This document shows, one piece after another, positions 49,576 to 59,614 of a stretch of DNA of 64,000 nucleotides. The position numbers and the translations under genes were made by a program. Source of the stretch: Rhizophlyctis rosea (lineage: Eukaryota; Chytridiomycota; Chytridiomycetes; Rhizophlyctidales; Rhizophlyctidaceae); contig JADGJC010000206.1 in the NCBI GenBank assembly GCA_027596075.1, forward strand, positions 1-64,000, read 5' to 3'. Numbering within the stretch: the stretch's first letter is position 1; every line of letters begins with the position of its first letter. The notes below the pieces were generated by a model. The model saw nothing but the letters and a program-made list of their open reading frames with translations. It did no database searches and was not told where the DNA came from.

Positions 49576-50745
49576 CTATTTCTCTTTCCGAAGCTTTCGC
49601 TCAAGTGCTGGTTTCAACCAACCAATGTATACCAAAACGCAGACGCCTACCGATACCGCAGTGGTAATCAACATCCACATCACGACAATATCCTGTCAAT
49701 ACCAGTGAGTCGTCACGTTGCTTATGGATGGAGTGATCATTTTGACATACCGGTCGGACTGCATTCATCAGCTCTGATGCGCGAGGGATTTTGGTAAAGG
49801 GAACGGGTTTGACCTTTGGTGCCGGAGTGGCGGTGGCCGTATCTTGAGCAGCAGCGATAGTGGGGGTAGTAGTAGCAGGGTCCTGAGGGTGCAGATCGAA
49901 TGTGTGCCCCACGAACCAACGGACGGGCCCGTGAATGTGAAGTGTAGACTCTGGCGCCTGCATGACGTAATGATCTCTCAGGGCATACGCTGCCGCTCCC
50001 AAGAAGAATCCGTCAAATACGTGGAAAACGAAATTGATGTGATTCATTAAATGGAAGTGAGATTCTTCAGTTTGACCCCACAGAGTGATCGTCAGAGGCG
50101 TGTAGAATGCTTTGTCTTTCGTCATTGGGATTCGGCAATGCCATGCAGCTACAAGACCGGGTGTGCTTAGTTACCCTACAAAGTAGAGCGTTAAGATCCA
50201 CCTCACCTTTGTTTTCAATCACGTTTCTGAAGAACTTGTAATGAGTTTGATCCAGGGAGAGCTGGCATTGATAATCGGCATCCGTAGCAAACGGGAAGGC
50301 GAGCTCAGTGCCGGACTGCGATTTATTTGTAAACAAAATTGGGCGGTTGGCAAATAGTCGCGCATATTTAGGGTTTACATATATCTTCCGGAACTTACGT
50401 TTAGACAGAAAGGTCCAGAACCCCATTCCTCACTTTGTGTGCCGTCGTCGTTCACATGCGGACACTCGACTGGGACCATGTCCCCTTTGCTCCACGCTGC
50501 CAAGGAGGGTGCAATATGTAAATAAGGATTGGCCGAAACGCATCGAATGAGAATTTGACAGGAACACTCACGGATATGTGTATGCTGCCCCTGCTGGTGA
50601 CCGCATACAGCAGACGCAAGGGCAGCGACCAGCTGTTAGGAGAAGGTCAAGTGTTAGCGTTGCATTTCATGTAACGCATCAGGAAAGGCAAGCCGGCGTA
50701 TTTTAAGCATGTGCATACCGCGGCCACGATGAGTGACTTTGACAT
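49576..50745 (-). CDS. Hypothetical secretory-pathway single-pass membrane protein
   Basis: The gene starts at ATG 50745 with a signal peptide split by an intron (MSKSLIVAA / LVAALASAVCGHQQG), then HTHIPWSKGDMVPVECPHV, a lumenal region with FPFATDADYQCQLSLDQTHYKFF and AWHCRIP (Cys likely disulfide bonded), and FYTPLTITLWGQTEESHFHL. Near the C-terminus is a Pro/Ala/Thr-rich stalk followed by one membrane helix (DIVVMWMLITTAVSVGVCVL) and a basic cytoplasmic tail ending KLRKEK, resembling a dilysine-type ER retrieval signal. Stop TAG at 49576. This is a type I membrane protein of the ER/Golgi by layout; I do not recognise the family. It is divergent from ALG11, another ER protein, sharing 259 bp. 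Confidence 0.7.
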
Positions 50746-51004
50746 CTTCAGAGTTGAAGTTCACTATGTATCAAACAACGCTTGGGGCGACTCGGTGGGT
50801 GTTGAAGTTGCGGATGTGGAGATAAGGTTGAAGGAGAAAGGTAGGAGGACTTGCACCAGCTTCGGTTGCCCCTCGCGCATGTGGCGCATTCCACGTTTCT
50901 GGGTCAAAGATCTTGTGGCGGTACTTCACTTCCCGTCCAACTTCTCCCCATCTTTCCCACTTCCCCTGCACTCAACGTTTCCGGTCATCAGTCAGCCGAA
51001 CAAC
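50746..51004. promoter_or_regulatory. Divergent promoter region membrane orphan / ALG11
   Basis: 259 bp between opposite start codons of two ER-associated genes; may be a shared promoter. Pyrimidine-rich near 50935-50975, consistent with the ALG11 5' UTR. Confidence 0.4.
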
Positions 51005-53084
51005 ATGTCAGCGGAGCTGTGGTCAATTGGCATAAGCAGCCTGTTCCTTCTGCTCGGCCTTGTCGTACTTTTAGGGAATACTGTATTGAGCGACTTACGC
51101 GCTAAACGGAAGGTGCATCGGGCATCCCTCAACCTTTCGAAGGACCAACCGCTGATCGGGTTTTTTCACCCGTACTGGTATGTTTTCGCCCGGTTCCTCC
51201 CGTCGGTAACCACGCTAACGCAGTTCCCCGGTCTTAGCGACGCAGGAGGCGGGGGCGAACGGGTGCTCTGGGTTGCCATCAGGGCCGTACAGAAAGAGCG
51301 GCCTCAGGCTGTGTGCTTGATCTATTCATGGGATAAGCTAGGCTCAAAGGACGAACTATTGAGCAAGGTCAAGGTATGTACCGCAGGTAGACAAGTTTGA
51401 CTTTGAAATCTTACAAGTTACTTATAGGATCAGTTTGGGGTATCGGTGGATGGGGACCGGTTGCTGTTCAAATCTTTGAAGTCCTGGAGATGGTTAGAAG
51501 CAAAGACGTATGACCTGCCCTGCCTTTTCTTCGGAACAGCATACAGATTGATTTCATTCGAATATCAGATACAAGCGCCTAACGCTCATCGGCCAGAGTT
51601 TGGGCTCCGTATGGGTTGCATGGGAAGCCCTGAATCTAGCCATTCCTGATGTGTTCGTAGGTTGGTTTCAATCAGGTTCGCGCATTACCAGCGGTGTTGA
51701 CGCATTTCATCATCTAAGATACCATCGGATTTGCCTTTACCTACCCATTGGTGAAATGCGTGTTCAAATGCAAGGTTGCGACATATACACATTATCCAAC
51801 CATCAGGTGCGCACACGTGGTGGTATCTTGAGCGCGTTTCATTATTGATGAACTTTCAGCTCAGATATGTTGGGGAAGGTGGAGAATCGGGTTACGGACT
51901 ATAATAACGTCGGTGCTATTGCACGTAATCCCGTTTTGAGTTTCGCAAAGCTCTGGTATGCCATTGTGGTGTCCTAGATTGTCGTCAGGAGTGTTAAAGC
52001 CCCCAGTCAGGTACTATCGATTGTTCGCTCTACTCTATGGGTTTGTGGGTGGCTATGCAGATGTGGTAATGGTAAGCACTATCGGCATTTTGGATGAATA
52101 CTTGTTGTTGATTATTCATCCTTCGTGGTATGCCAATAGGTGAACTCTTCGTGGACAATGGGGCATATCATCGATATGTGGGGCATCAGCAAACGAGTAA
52201 ATTTGGTCTATCCACCTTGTGATACGAAAACACTTCAAAGCTTGCCTCTTGAACCCCGAGAACCATTGATTGTGTCCATTGCTCAGTTCCGGTATGCACA
52301 GCGCATTGCATTTACATAGTCACCGGCGCTGACCTTCTCCGTAGACCTGAAAAAATGCACATTAAGCAAATAGAGGCCTTCCAATTGTTAATGGAGCGTC
52401 ATGCCAACAAGTTGAAAGATGTTCGGTTGGTTGTGATCGGTAGTGTGCGCAACGAGGGCGACCAAGAAGTTGCTCGCCGGGTGCAAGATTCGATTGACAA
52501 ATATGGGCTTCAGGTATAAAGTGGTCAAGATCTCGTGAGCTGATCGCAATGGCTGATATGCGACTAGGATCGAGTGACGATCGTAGAAAACGTAACATAC
52601 GCAGAACTCCAGTCATATCTAAGAAGAGCGTCCGTGGGTTTACACACCATGTTGAATGAGCATTTCGGAATCAGTGTAGTCGAATACATGGTGAGATGTA
52701 ACAGTATTATTGCAAAGATTGAGATCTAGTCTTAAACGATTAGTAGGCGGCAGGAATCATTCCAGTCGCGAACAATTCTGGCGGACCCAACCTTGACATT
52801 GTTGTGTCAACTGGCGGAGAAAAGCCAGGTGAGCGCTAGTATACTCTTCCTCGTTCGATCGTTCGATGAATGGCAGTTGATGTTAACTTCATTCAGGGTA
52901 TCTTGCATCGACGGTTGAGGAGTATGCTGATGCGCTTTACCAAGCATTAACCTTATCGTCGGATCGGGCTAACAGATTGCGCAAAGCTGCCCGATCAGCC
53001 GTATGTAATCGATTTACGGAGGAGGCATTTGGGCAGCGCTTCCTCGAAAGCCTCGCCCCTCTGATACCAGAAGGTCCTAAATAA
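51005..53084 (+). CDS. ALG11: GDP-Man:Man3GlcNAc2-PP-dolichol alpha-1,2-mannosyltransferase ALG11
   Basis: ATG 51005 begins an N-terminal membrane anchor ([20 protein letters not shown]). The signature [15 protein letters not shown] is recovered only when the 60-nt intron 51178-51237 is removed; left in, the frame stays open but replaces Cys with Trp and adds about 20 residues. Further blocks: [35 protein letters not shown], and a GT-B C-terminal domain with LSIAQFRPEKMH-like and [32 protein letters not shown]. Stop at 53082-53084. It adds the fourth and fifth mannoses of the lipid-linked oligosaccharide on the cytosolic face of the ER. About 480 aa. The last motif supports a complete glycosyltransferase family 4 fold. 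Confidence 0.95.
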
Positions 53085-54246
53085 GAAAGGAGGGGAGGTC
53101 CGCACATTGGGATTTTTACATTCCATTTGTGAATGTTCGGATTTCGGATGTGTCGCATTGGGTGCATGCCAAAAATTCGGTCTTTTGTTGTGAGTGAACC
53201 GTTCACACCACAAAGGGAGGGACTCAAAAACATGTCAAATTCAAGCCGACCGAGTTAAAGGACCCTTAAATGGGCTTCCCAGTGGCGACACGTGGCGTCA
53301 GGTGGCTTTTTTCTTGTCAATGTCTATAAAAAGGGCCGATTTCCTGCATCCTCTTGCATTTCTTCGATCAAAAATAAACGGTCACAGCCACAGTACCTTG
53401 CTTCCTCATGGCGAGAGTATTGCCAGCCGAAACAACGTTTCGGGTGTGACCCAGAGTATTGCTTTGGTGCTTAGGAAGTTGTTCAGAACGCTTCGGCGGA
53501 GGCTCGAGCGACGCCAACGGTCCCATACATCTGTTGAATTGCATGTCGGGTTATCAGTGTCAGGAGTGTCAGGTTTCGTTGTGGTGTTGCTGGGATGTGG
53601 AATCCCCACCGTCTTGCCATCGTTGCATGTGCGGGCTTGCAGCTCGCATATTGGGCGGGCAAACCGCTCTGCACTTTCTAGAGGGAAAGCGCAATCGTAA
53701 GGTCGACAATACCAATACTTGTGAATAATGGACGAGGAAGTTGCTGGACTCTGCTTTGCACTTGGTTTGAAAGTGATATCAGATTCGGTTGATCACTCAC
53801 GAATCCGCAATGTTTTGACACCACAGTCTGGGCAGTCTGCGCAGAATGCAGCTTCATTTCAGATGTGTGGCCTCCATTGCGAGCCAGCCATTTTCTATAT
53901 GTACACTTCGCGGTAAACAAACAATATTTCAATCGAGAAGAAAACCCATCACGTCCACAATAATATGTCGCCTGTCGCCACAAAAAGTACAAAAATATAG
54001 CACAGCAGGAACCATCCAGCCGGCTCCAGCCAGCGCAAGGAACTTCTTGCTGCGCTTTCAGAAATTCAAGCAAACCCTGCTTCACTCACCACCGTCCACA
54101 CCCAATCGCAAGTTGGGCAACATACTTCTTACTTGGTGCTCTTCGACTAATTGTAAAGAAGGCCATAAGGATCGCGTCGTTGAAGACGATATTCAAGGTC
54201 GAAGCAAGCAGCGTTAACCTCTGATACCATTGCACTTCTATCAACG
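53085..54246. other. Spacer of 1.16 kb with two weak gene candidates
   Basis: Between tandem plus-strand genes. On the plus strand, 53459-53728 encodes a Cys-rich stretch (CQECQVSLWCCW...CHRCMCG) without an ATG. On the minus strand near 54170-53930, a frame with MAFFTISRRAPSKKYVAQLA can be joined through a short intron to a segment KKFLALAGAGWMVPAVLYF, which looks like a membrane helix. That would be a small (about 60 aa) membrane protein of mitochondrial-subunit size. The intron would be only about 40 nt and the family is unrecognised, so I do not call a gene. Confidence 0.3.
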
Positions 54247-55734
54247 ATGGCCGATCACGGGTCATCCTCCACAAACCCATACCTAGCCCATCTACGCGAC
54301 CCACCGTCAGACCCTGCACACACACATCCTAAGCCGTCGGGCCGTCATGAAATAAGCCTAAACTCCGCTCAACCCAGACGTCTAGGTGCCGCCGGAGCAT
54401 ACTTCCTACCCCGCACCATACCTCGTGCCGTCAAACCCGCCAAACCTCCTCCCCGCCCCGAACCTCGCCCGGCAGAGTCTCTAGGCAATTACACCAGCTA
54501 CTACGCCAAACGCCTCCCTTCCACATCCAGCCATACTCCCCTAGATGCCCGTCTTGCTCATCTTAACGCGGATTATTTTACGGATAAACGCGTCTTGGAC
54601 ATAGGATGTAATGCTGGGGTTGTCACTATACAAATAGCGATGCTCTTTCACCCGAGGGAAATAGAGGGGATAGATATTGATCCCAGCCTAATTCGCAAGG
54701 CGCGAAGCAATCTGTTACAACACGCTAGTCTGATGGGAAAGGATCTCCAGGAGGAGGAGATGAGATGGGTGGAGAAGACTCTGATAAATACACAGGAGAG
54801 CGGGGTCGGACGAGATAATAAAGAATTCACATCTTCAGATAACATCAGCATTGGCGGAAAGCGTAAACTGGGACACGTTACCGAGGAAGTGGATCAACCC
54901 GCTGAGAATCCCAAGAAACGAAAGAGACAGAAGAGCCAGAAGAAGCTTGCCAGTAAAATGAATGCAGGTCACTCATCCACCGATCCGGACGTCGAAGCGA
55001 ATGACACAATTCCAAATGATACCAGAACGCTCGATTACTTCCCTGTAACCGCTCCGCTCCTTTTTGGACATCTTCCCATCGTACATCAATTCAATCCGCA
55101 ACACCAGTCCCACACGCCTGAAACTCGACCGGTCCCGCACACGGTATCCTTCCGCACGACCGACATCCTTTCGGACCCTATTCTCAGCCCAACAAACTTA
55201 GCCCCTCCAAGTTCGTCCGCAACGCCCCACGAGCCATACGACACCATCCTCGCCCTCTCAGTCACAAAATGGATCCACCTCAACCACGGGGATGACGGCA
55301 TTCTCGCCTTCTTCCGAATCCTTTACAAAAACCTGAAACCCGGGGGTTTGCTTATCTTGGAGCCTCAGGAGTGGAACACGTATCATAAGAGAGTGAAGGG
55401 CGATAAGATGCAGAAATCATATGAGGGGTTGAAGCTGAGGCCGGAGGAGTTTGAAAGGATTTTGACGGAGCAAGTTGGGTTTACGGAGGGACGGATTTTG
55501 GGAATAGGGTCGGGAGGTGCTAGTGGGAAGAAGCCTGTTAAAGAGGTTTTAGCGGATGCGGAGGCAAATAAGGATTCGAGTGGAGGGATGGTGGGGACGA
55601 GTGAGGAGGGGAGTGGTGTGAAAGAAATGGAGGTGGACGGTGCGGATACCGGTGGAGCACAGAAAGCACAAATTGAGGGTAACGAAAAAGGAGCCAAGCA
55701 TTTCCGGAGACCGATCTGGATCTTTGTGAAGTGA
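54247..55734 (+). CDS. Bin3/MEPCE-type RNA 5'-phosphate methyltransferase
   Basis: Single-exon 495-aa frame. The domain starts with LGNYTSYYAKR (residues 79-90), the S-adenosylmethionine motif I RVLDIGCNAGVV (115-126) and EGIDIDPSLIRKAR (140-153). After an insertion of about 170 residues (Lys/Arg-rich, with PKKRKRQKSQKK resembling a nuclear signal) come the Bin3-specific blocks YDTILALSVTKWIHLNHGD (331-349) and LKPGGLLILEPQEW (363-376), and the C-terminal part RRPIWIFVK. Family members (human MEPCE, fission-yeast Bmc1) methylate the gamma-phosphate of 7SK or bind U6/telomerase RNA. The long acidic C-terminal insertion before the last strand is low complexity. Lack of introns is unusual in this window. 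Confidence 0.92.
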   Translation: MADHGSSSTNPYLAHLRDPPSDPAHTHPKPSGRHEISLNSAQPRRLGAAGAYFLPRTIPRAVKPAKPPPRPEPRPAESLGNYTSYYAKRLPSTSSHTPLDARLAHLNADYFTDKRVLDIGCNAGVVTIQIAMLFHPREIEGIDIDPSLIRKARSNLLQHASLMGKDLQEEEMRWVEKTLINTQESGVGRDNKEFTSSDNISIGGKRKLGHVTEEVDQPAENPKKRKRQKSQKKLASKMNAGHSSTDPDVEANDTIPNDTRTLDYFPVTAPLLFGHLPIVHQFNPQHQSHTPETRPVPHTVSFRTTDILSDPILSPTNLAPPSSSATPHEPYDTILALSVTKWIHLNHGDDGILAFFRILYKNLKPGGLLILEPQEWNTYHKRVKGDKMQKSYEGLKLRPEEFERILTEQVGFTEGRILGIGSGGASGKKPVKEVLADAEANKDSSGGMVGTSEEGSGVKEMEVDGADTGGAQKAQIEGNEKGAKHFRRPIWIFVK

Positions 55735-56218
55735 TGGAAGAAGGGCCTTCATTATAAGGGAAGATCTGTGTTTCATCGTCGGACCCACTGTGACACATGG
55801 TCTTGTGGTTCAGGAATGTTGCTGATGTGATATCAAGCAGGGTGATAGTTGTAAACAAAACCAGTGCGAATAGTGTTGATGGCTCTTGAAAATTTCCATC
55901 CATGATCAGGTCGTCGCAGTCTTGACTTTTAGCATACGGCGGAGATCATTCAACAGGGCAAATAGAATGGGTCATTGGGTCCTCGGCAGTCCAACCTTCT
56001 CTTATAGCAATGGCACGTAATTTGCGGTTTTGATTTTGATCAACTTCTTCAGGCAAATTCCTCCCGTACGGGCAAACACAGGATTGACAGCGTGCGATAT
56101 ATGTACATGTATAAAGATTGAAACTATATACAAACAAGGTCAACGGATTTTTCACCGTTTTTTCATCTGCACGTTATGTCATGAGCTTGAAAACAAAACA
56201 AATCATAAACAAAAAAGT
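55735..56218. other. Convergent 3' spacer
   Basis: 484 bp between the stop codons of the Bin3-type and NDUFAF8-like genes, including AT-rich stretches around 56100-56220. It should hold both 3' UTRs. No gene seen. Confidence 0.4.
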
Positions 56219-56490
56219 TCAAAATAAGCTTACGTTCTTTGATATGCAGTCTTTAAACGCTTCAAACTCCACGGCACATGAATCTTTCTGGACGTCACCG
56301 AAGACTTTGCTGACGCATTTGCCATATGCTGTTGCCTTGATACGGGTTACATCATCGTGAGGAAATTGCTCGCGGTTAGTTGCACGCTGGTGAAAACGGA
56401 AGTGTAAGTCGCGCGTACCTGAAAAGAGCAACTTGACACAACAGTTGCGAGGGTCTTTATTGACCTGCGTGCTGGAGCTGGAGGCTGCAT
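56219..56490 (-). CDS. NDUFAF8: NDUFAF8-like complex I assembly factor (CHCH-type)
   Basis: Exons 56490-56419 and 56368-56219 (50-nt intron with a CTAAC branch site) give 73 aa. The segment KATAYGKCVSKVFGDVQKDS followed by CAVEFEAFKDC closely resembles human NDUFAF8 (YGRCVQAS...SKDFCAREFEALRSC). The last pair is a CX9C. The Cys that would complete the first CX9C is replaced (Thr at that position), although a Cys lies further upstream in SSCSFQ. NDUFAF8 sits in the mitochondrial intermembrane space or matrix face and stabilises NDUFAF5 for complex I assembly. A second donor (GTAAGC) overlaps the last codons, so the C-terminus might be alternatively spliced. Confidence 0.72.
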
Positions 56491-56896
56491 CTGTGTCTTG
56501 CCAAGACCGTCGTAATCTGCGGATGACGGTGGGAGAGGGTAAAAATAGGTTACGACCGTCGACCAAGACGAGAGCACGACCCCGAACAGATCTGGCTCCG
56601 ATCGCAGCCCGATCAGATCACTTGCAGTCCGTGTGGCTTGTAAGTGTCCCCAAAGCATAACCGTGCCACCCGGTTGCAGGTTCCAAGCACGGAACCTTTG
56701 AAAGCGCGAAGTTGCTTTCCCTTTCCCTTGTCCTAATGTCTCCTCCGCTGCTACAACTGTCAAAATCCCTCGTGCCTTGACCAACCCCTTTGCCGTTTCC
56801 ACCTCCGTATCCACGTATCCAAAATCATTGGTCCTCCACTTTCCCACCCCCCAATACAACACTTACTACCCCTGTCTACCCATATAAGATAGCAAT
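56491..56896. promoter_or_regulatory. Divergent promoter region NDUFAF8-like / CBM48 protein
   Basis: 406 bp between opposite start codons. A long minus-strand frame (56862 downward) runs in frame into the NDUFAF8-like exon 1 but begins only with TTG; I regard it as 5' UTR or chance. Confidence 0.4.
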
Positions 56897-57449
56897 ATGG
56901 GCCCTACACCGCAGAAGACTAGTGCCCAGTCCGTGCAGGTAATATTCATATCTTTTGCTGCTTCTCCCACGCGGCGTATCGGGACTGAAACTCGCTTTTG
57001 CTATCTATCCTTCTTCCACAATGGGCAATTAGTTCCGATGGCATCATGGCGGCAAACAAGTTTATGTAACTGGCACATTTGACAACTGGAGCAAATCTGT
57101 CCAGCTACAGCGCAGTCCGGATGCTCCAGAGGAGTTTCAGACAACCGTAAACTTGGACAGGACAAAGCGGCATGAGTTCAAGTATATAGTTGATGGTGAG
57201 TAGCACGTAAGTCACGCGCTTGGCGCATTGGTTTGTTTACATTGTGATATTAAACTCGGTGCACGTCTCTGTTCTCCTTTCTTAGGTGTATGGCGCTGTA
57301 CACCAGACTTCCCAACAGAGTCCGACGGTCACGGAAACGTCAACAACGTCCTCCACGCGTTGCCGCCGTTGCCCGGTCAACAGGCCCACCAACAACAGCC
57401 GGCGGCCGCCCCCAATTCGACGATTATTCAGGGTCGTGTAGGTGTCTAG
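56897..57449 (+). CDS. Small CBM48 (AMPK-beta glycogen-binding) protein
   Basis: ATG 56897 gives a short start (MGPTPQKTSAQSVQ), an intron to about 57031, then FRWHHGGKQVYVTGTFDNW...KSVQLQ, typical of the AMPK-beta carbohydrate-binding module, then HEFKYIVDG, an intron to about 57284, and VWRCTPDFPTESDGHGNVNNVL. The protein stops at TAG 57447-57449 after a Gln/Pro/Ala-rich tail, about 135 aa. The module binds glycogen or other glucans, and such stand-alone fungal proteins (Crp1/Mdg1 group) are linked to cell signalling. It lacks the C-terminal domain that real AMPK beta subunits use to bind the kinase. A longer form running into the next frame cannot be excluded. Confidence 0.85.
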
Positions 57450-57653
57450 TGAATGCTGTGATTTCAATTAGTTAGGAAGATGTCGGAGGAATAAATTATT
57501 CTTGAAACCCAACCGAGGGATTGTTCAGTTCCATGACGGAGGAATGTGAAGTTGGGTGGGGACGTAGACCTGACTTGCAATTGGAGTCATTGTCATCTAT
57601 CCATGGAACCGGAGGAAGAGACCGCCATTCTGCATTGTTGCGTTCCATGCGTC

Positions 57654-58318
57654 ATGTTGATGGACGCTCTTTCCCTTGAAGACATTTTGGTGTGGCACGG
57701 ATACTGACGCTTTGCACTTCCACCTTTCCTTTTCCTTTGGCTACTTCATCCTCATCTTTGGACTACCACATATCCTGATTCTGTTTCGATTGCCCATCCA
57801 CCACTTCTCAACCACATCAGCGCAACTCACGAGCACCACCCCCATCTCTACTCACAACCAACTTCTCCCGCTGGCAGAGAACGTTCGAGCCCGGACAGTT
57901 TGTCACTTCCCACGTCATTCAGCAGGAACTAAGCGAAGTATACGGCACCAGCATCGGGATCACCGTTCCAATCCATGACGAACAACTTCCAGGCACCGAT
58001 ATCACAACCCCCAAACCCGCGACAGGGATCACCTTGACCGCCCGTCGACCCTCCAAATCAGCCATCTGGGCAACCGACCATTCCCAAGACAAGGAACTGG
58101 TGCTCCCACCTTTTGGATTCGGATATGGTGTAGAGTTCGAGTTTGAGGACCCACCCATGGTGGAGGCAGATGTGATTTTAGACGGGTGGAGCACACCCAG
58201 TCCACGGATGGGGACGCCAGAGTTGGAGGATGGGAGCGAGGGTGGTAGTGAGAATGAAGGGGCCGCGGGCTTGACTCCTATCACGCCAAGGACGCCTGAG
58301 GCGGTTCTGGGGTGGTAG
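57654..58318 (+). CDS. Hypothetical acidic protein, uncertain 5' end
   Basis: The 3' exon from about 57878 to the TAG at 58316-58318 is open and reads TFEPGQFVTSHVIQQELSEV, GTSIGITVPIHDEQLPGT, then LPPFGFGYGVEFEFEDPP and an acidic Ser/Gly/Glu-rich C-terminus (about 150 aa). A plausible 12-codon first exon begins at ATG 57654 (MLMDALSLEDIL) and joins in phase through a 188-nt intron with a weak GTGTGG donor and a pyrimidine-rich acceptor. No family is recognised. It could instead be the distal part of the CBM48 gene, though an AATAAA near 57491 suggests that gene ends. Confidence 0.45.
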
Positions 58319-59157
58319 GGCGTAAGGAAGTGATGGTTGGACGGAAATAATTGGTTAGATTATTGGGCGCTTTTACGTAGAAAAGTCAATTCTGTACTAG
58401 GTTACATAGGAGTCTCCAGACTAGATGGCTATTTTAGGTAGTTCACAGATGAAGGAAGTTCTTGAATACCCTCACTATTGCGCCGGACGCGGCAGTGGGC
58501 CGATCTAAACATATAGGTATATGTGATCCAATTTTGAACATGGTGGTTGAATTTGCATGGCGCTTCCAGTATGTCAGCTTTGAGGGATGCTTGCTCACTT
58601 CCCAGAACACGGACCTGGGAGGTGTTCCCGCACACTTACAACAGAGGACAAGAAAAAAGAATTCAAAAAAAGGAATCATGAGGTTCCAACTGAGGGATTC
58701 GAACCCAGACTTCTCGAACGTGCGAGCGTGTCCAGCTTCGACATCCAACCTGCTAACCTGTGTGCCATGATTCAGGCATTTGAGAACAGTGAGTTTCTTG
58801 ATCACGGGCTGGGCAGTGGGCAGGGAAAGAGTGGAACGCGTCAACTGCGCCACCTTTCTCCACATCAATGTAAACAAGTTCCACAAGGCAACCGTTCGAA
58901 AGCTAGCACAGGATTACGATCCAGGGATATTCTCATGCATTGGAGACTCCTCGTCCATTCATACAAATGAAGGCAACGCCCTACGTCAATGTTAAGAGGG
59001 GCCGAAACTTATGCAGTCTCGATGTCATGTGAGATAGTAAGAGAGAGAGTAGAAACCGTTTTCCGAACTGAAGTACGTCGGCTCTCTCGATAACTGTTTG
59101 AAGCCTACCCTCTACGCTCTTATGTGTTTGTGAAGGTTGTATCATAACAGTTGATGG
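58319..59157. other. Spacer with the tRNA-like element
   Basis: 839 bp without a protein gene. Apart from the element at 58665-58773 I see only short uninformative frames and a short GAGAGAGAG run near 59041-59050. Confidence 0.4.
58665..58773 (-). ncRNA. tRNA-like RNA polymerase III element
   Basis: On the minus strand a near-perfect A box (TGGCACACAGG, 58767-58757) is followed 50-odd nt later by a perfect B box (GGTTCGAATCC, 58705-58695) and then by seven T residues (58671-58665), the classical pol III terminator. The segment is enclosed by an 8-bp inverted repeat (GAATCATG / CATGATTC at 58773-58766 and 58680-58673). However, I cannot fit a proper seven-bp acceptor stem, D-stem and T-stem: the T-stem has two mismatches. 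It could be a tRNA pseudogene, a tRNA-derived SINE fragment or a small pol III RNA. Confidence 0.45.
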
Positions 59158-59478
59158 ATGTACAACGACCTTACCTTTGGGGAGTCTGAAGTCAACCCTC
59201 TCAGGCCTCCAGGCGCGTTGTGCCCACAGCGGTTGTACTTATCACCTCGGAAGAGTCGGAACGCCCGGAGGTCAGTCAACGAGCTTGAAAGCTTCCTGGC
59301 TTCTCGAGACTTGAGTTTGAGCCCTGCATCCATCCCTCCATCGCAAACTCCCTCTCCCGGTTACTCAACAGAAGACCTCATAATGAAAATCCGCGGCGAT
59401 GTCATCATAAGCGCCACTGTCTTCGTCACCATCGTCAGCATTTGCATATGTTGCGCCTGTGTGAGCCTATATGCATGA
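59158..59478 (+). CDS. Small putative single-pass membrane protein
   Basis: 106 aa from ATG 59158, intronless. Polar Ser/Pro/Arg-rich N-terminal part (SRNARRSVNELESFLASRDL), then a C-terminal hydrophobic segment (DVIISATVFVTIVSICICCA) just before the end: a tail-anchored layout. No family recognised. Confidence 0.4.
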   Translation: MYNDLTFGESEVNPLRPPGALCPQRLYLSPRKSRNARRSVNELESFLASRDLSLSPASIPPSQTPSPGYSTEDLIMKIRGDVIISATVFVTIVSICICCACVSLYA

Positions 59479-59614
59479 CCATTTCCATTCCAGAAGGTCT
59501 TGGAGAAACACCCTGCCAGGGAGCCGCAAAACAAACACCAGAACCTTAACACTTTCCATATTTTCACAATGCCCGAAATAGCTACGACGCCGTGCGTATC
59601 AAAACCTGCTTGCT

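Noticed and set aside
57228..57475. Additional overlapping frames inside the CBM48 gene
   Set aside because: Shadow frames of the last CBM48 exon, without start or family.
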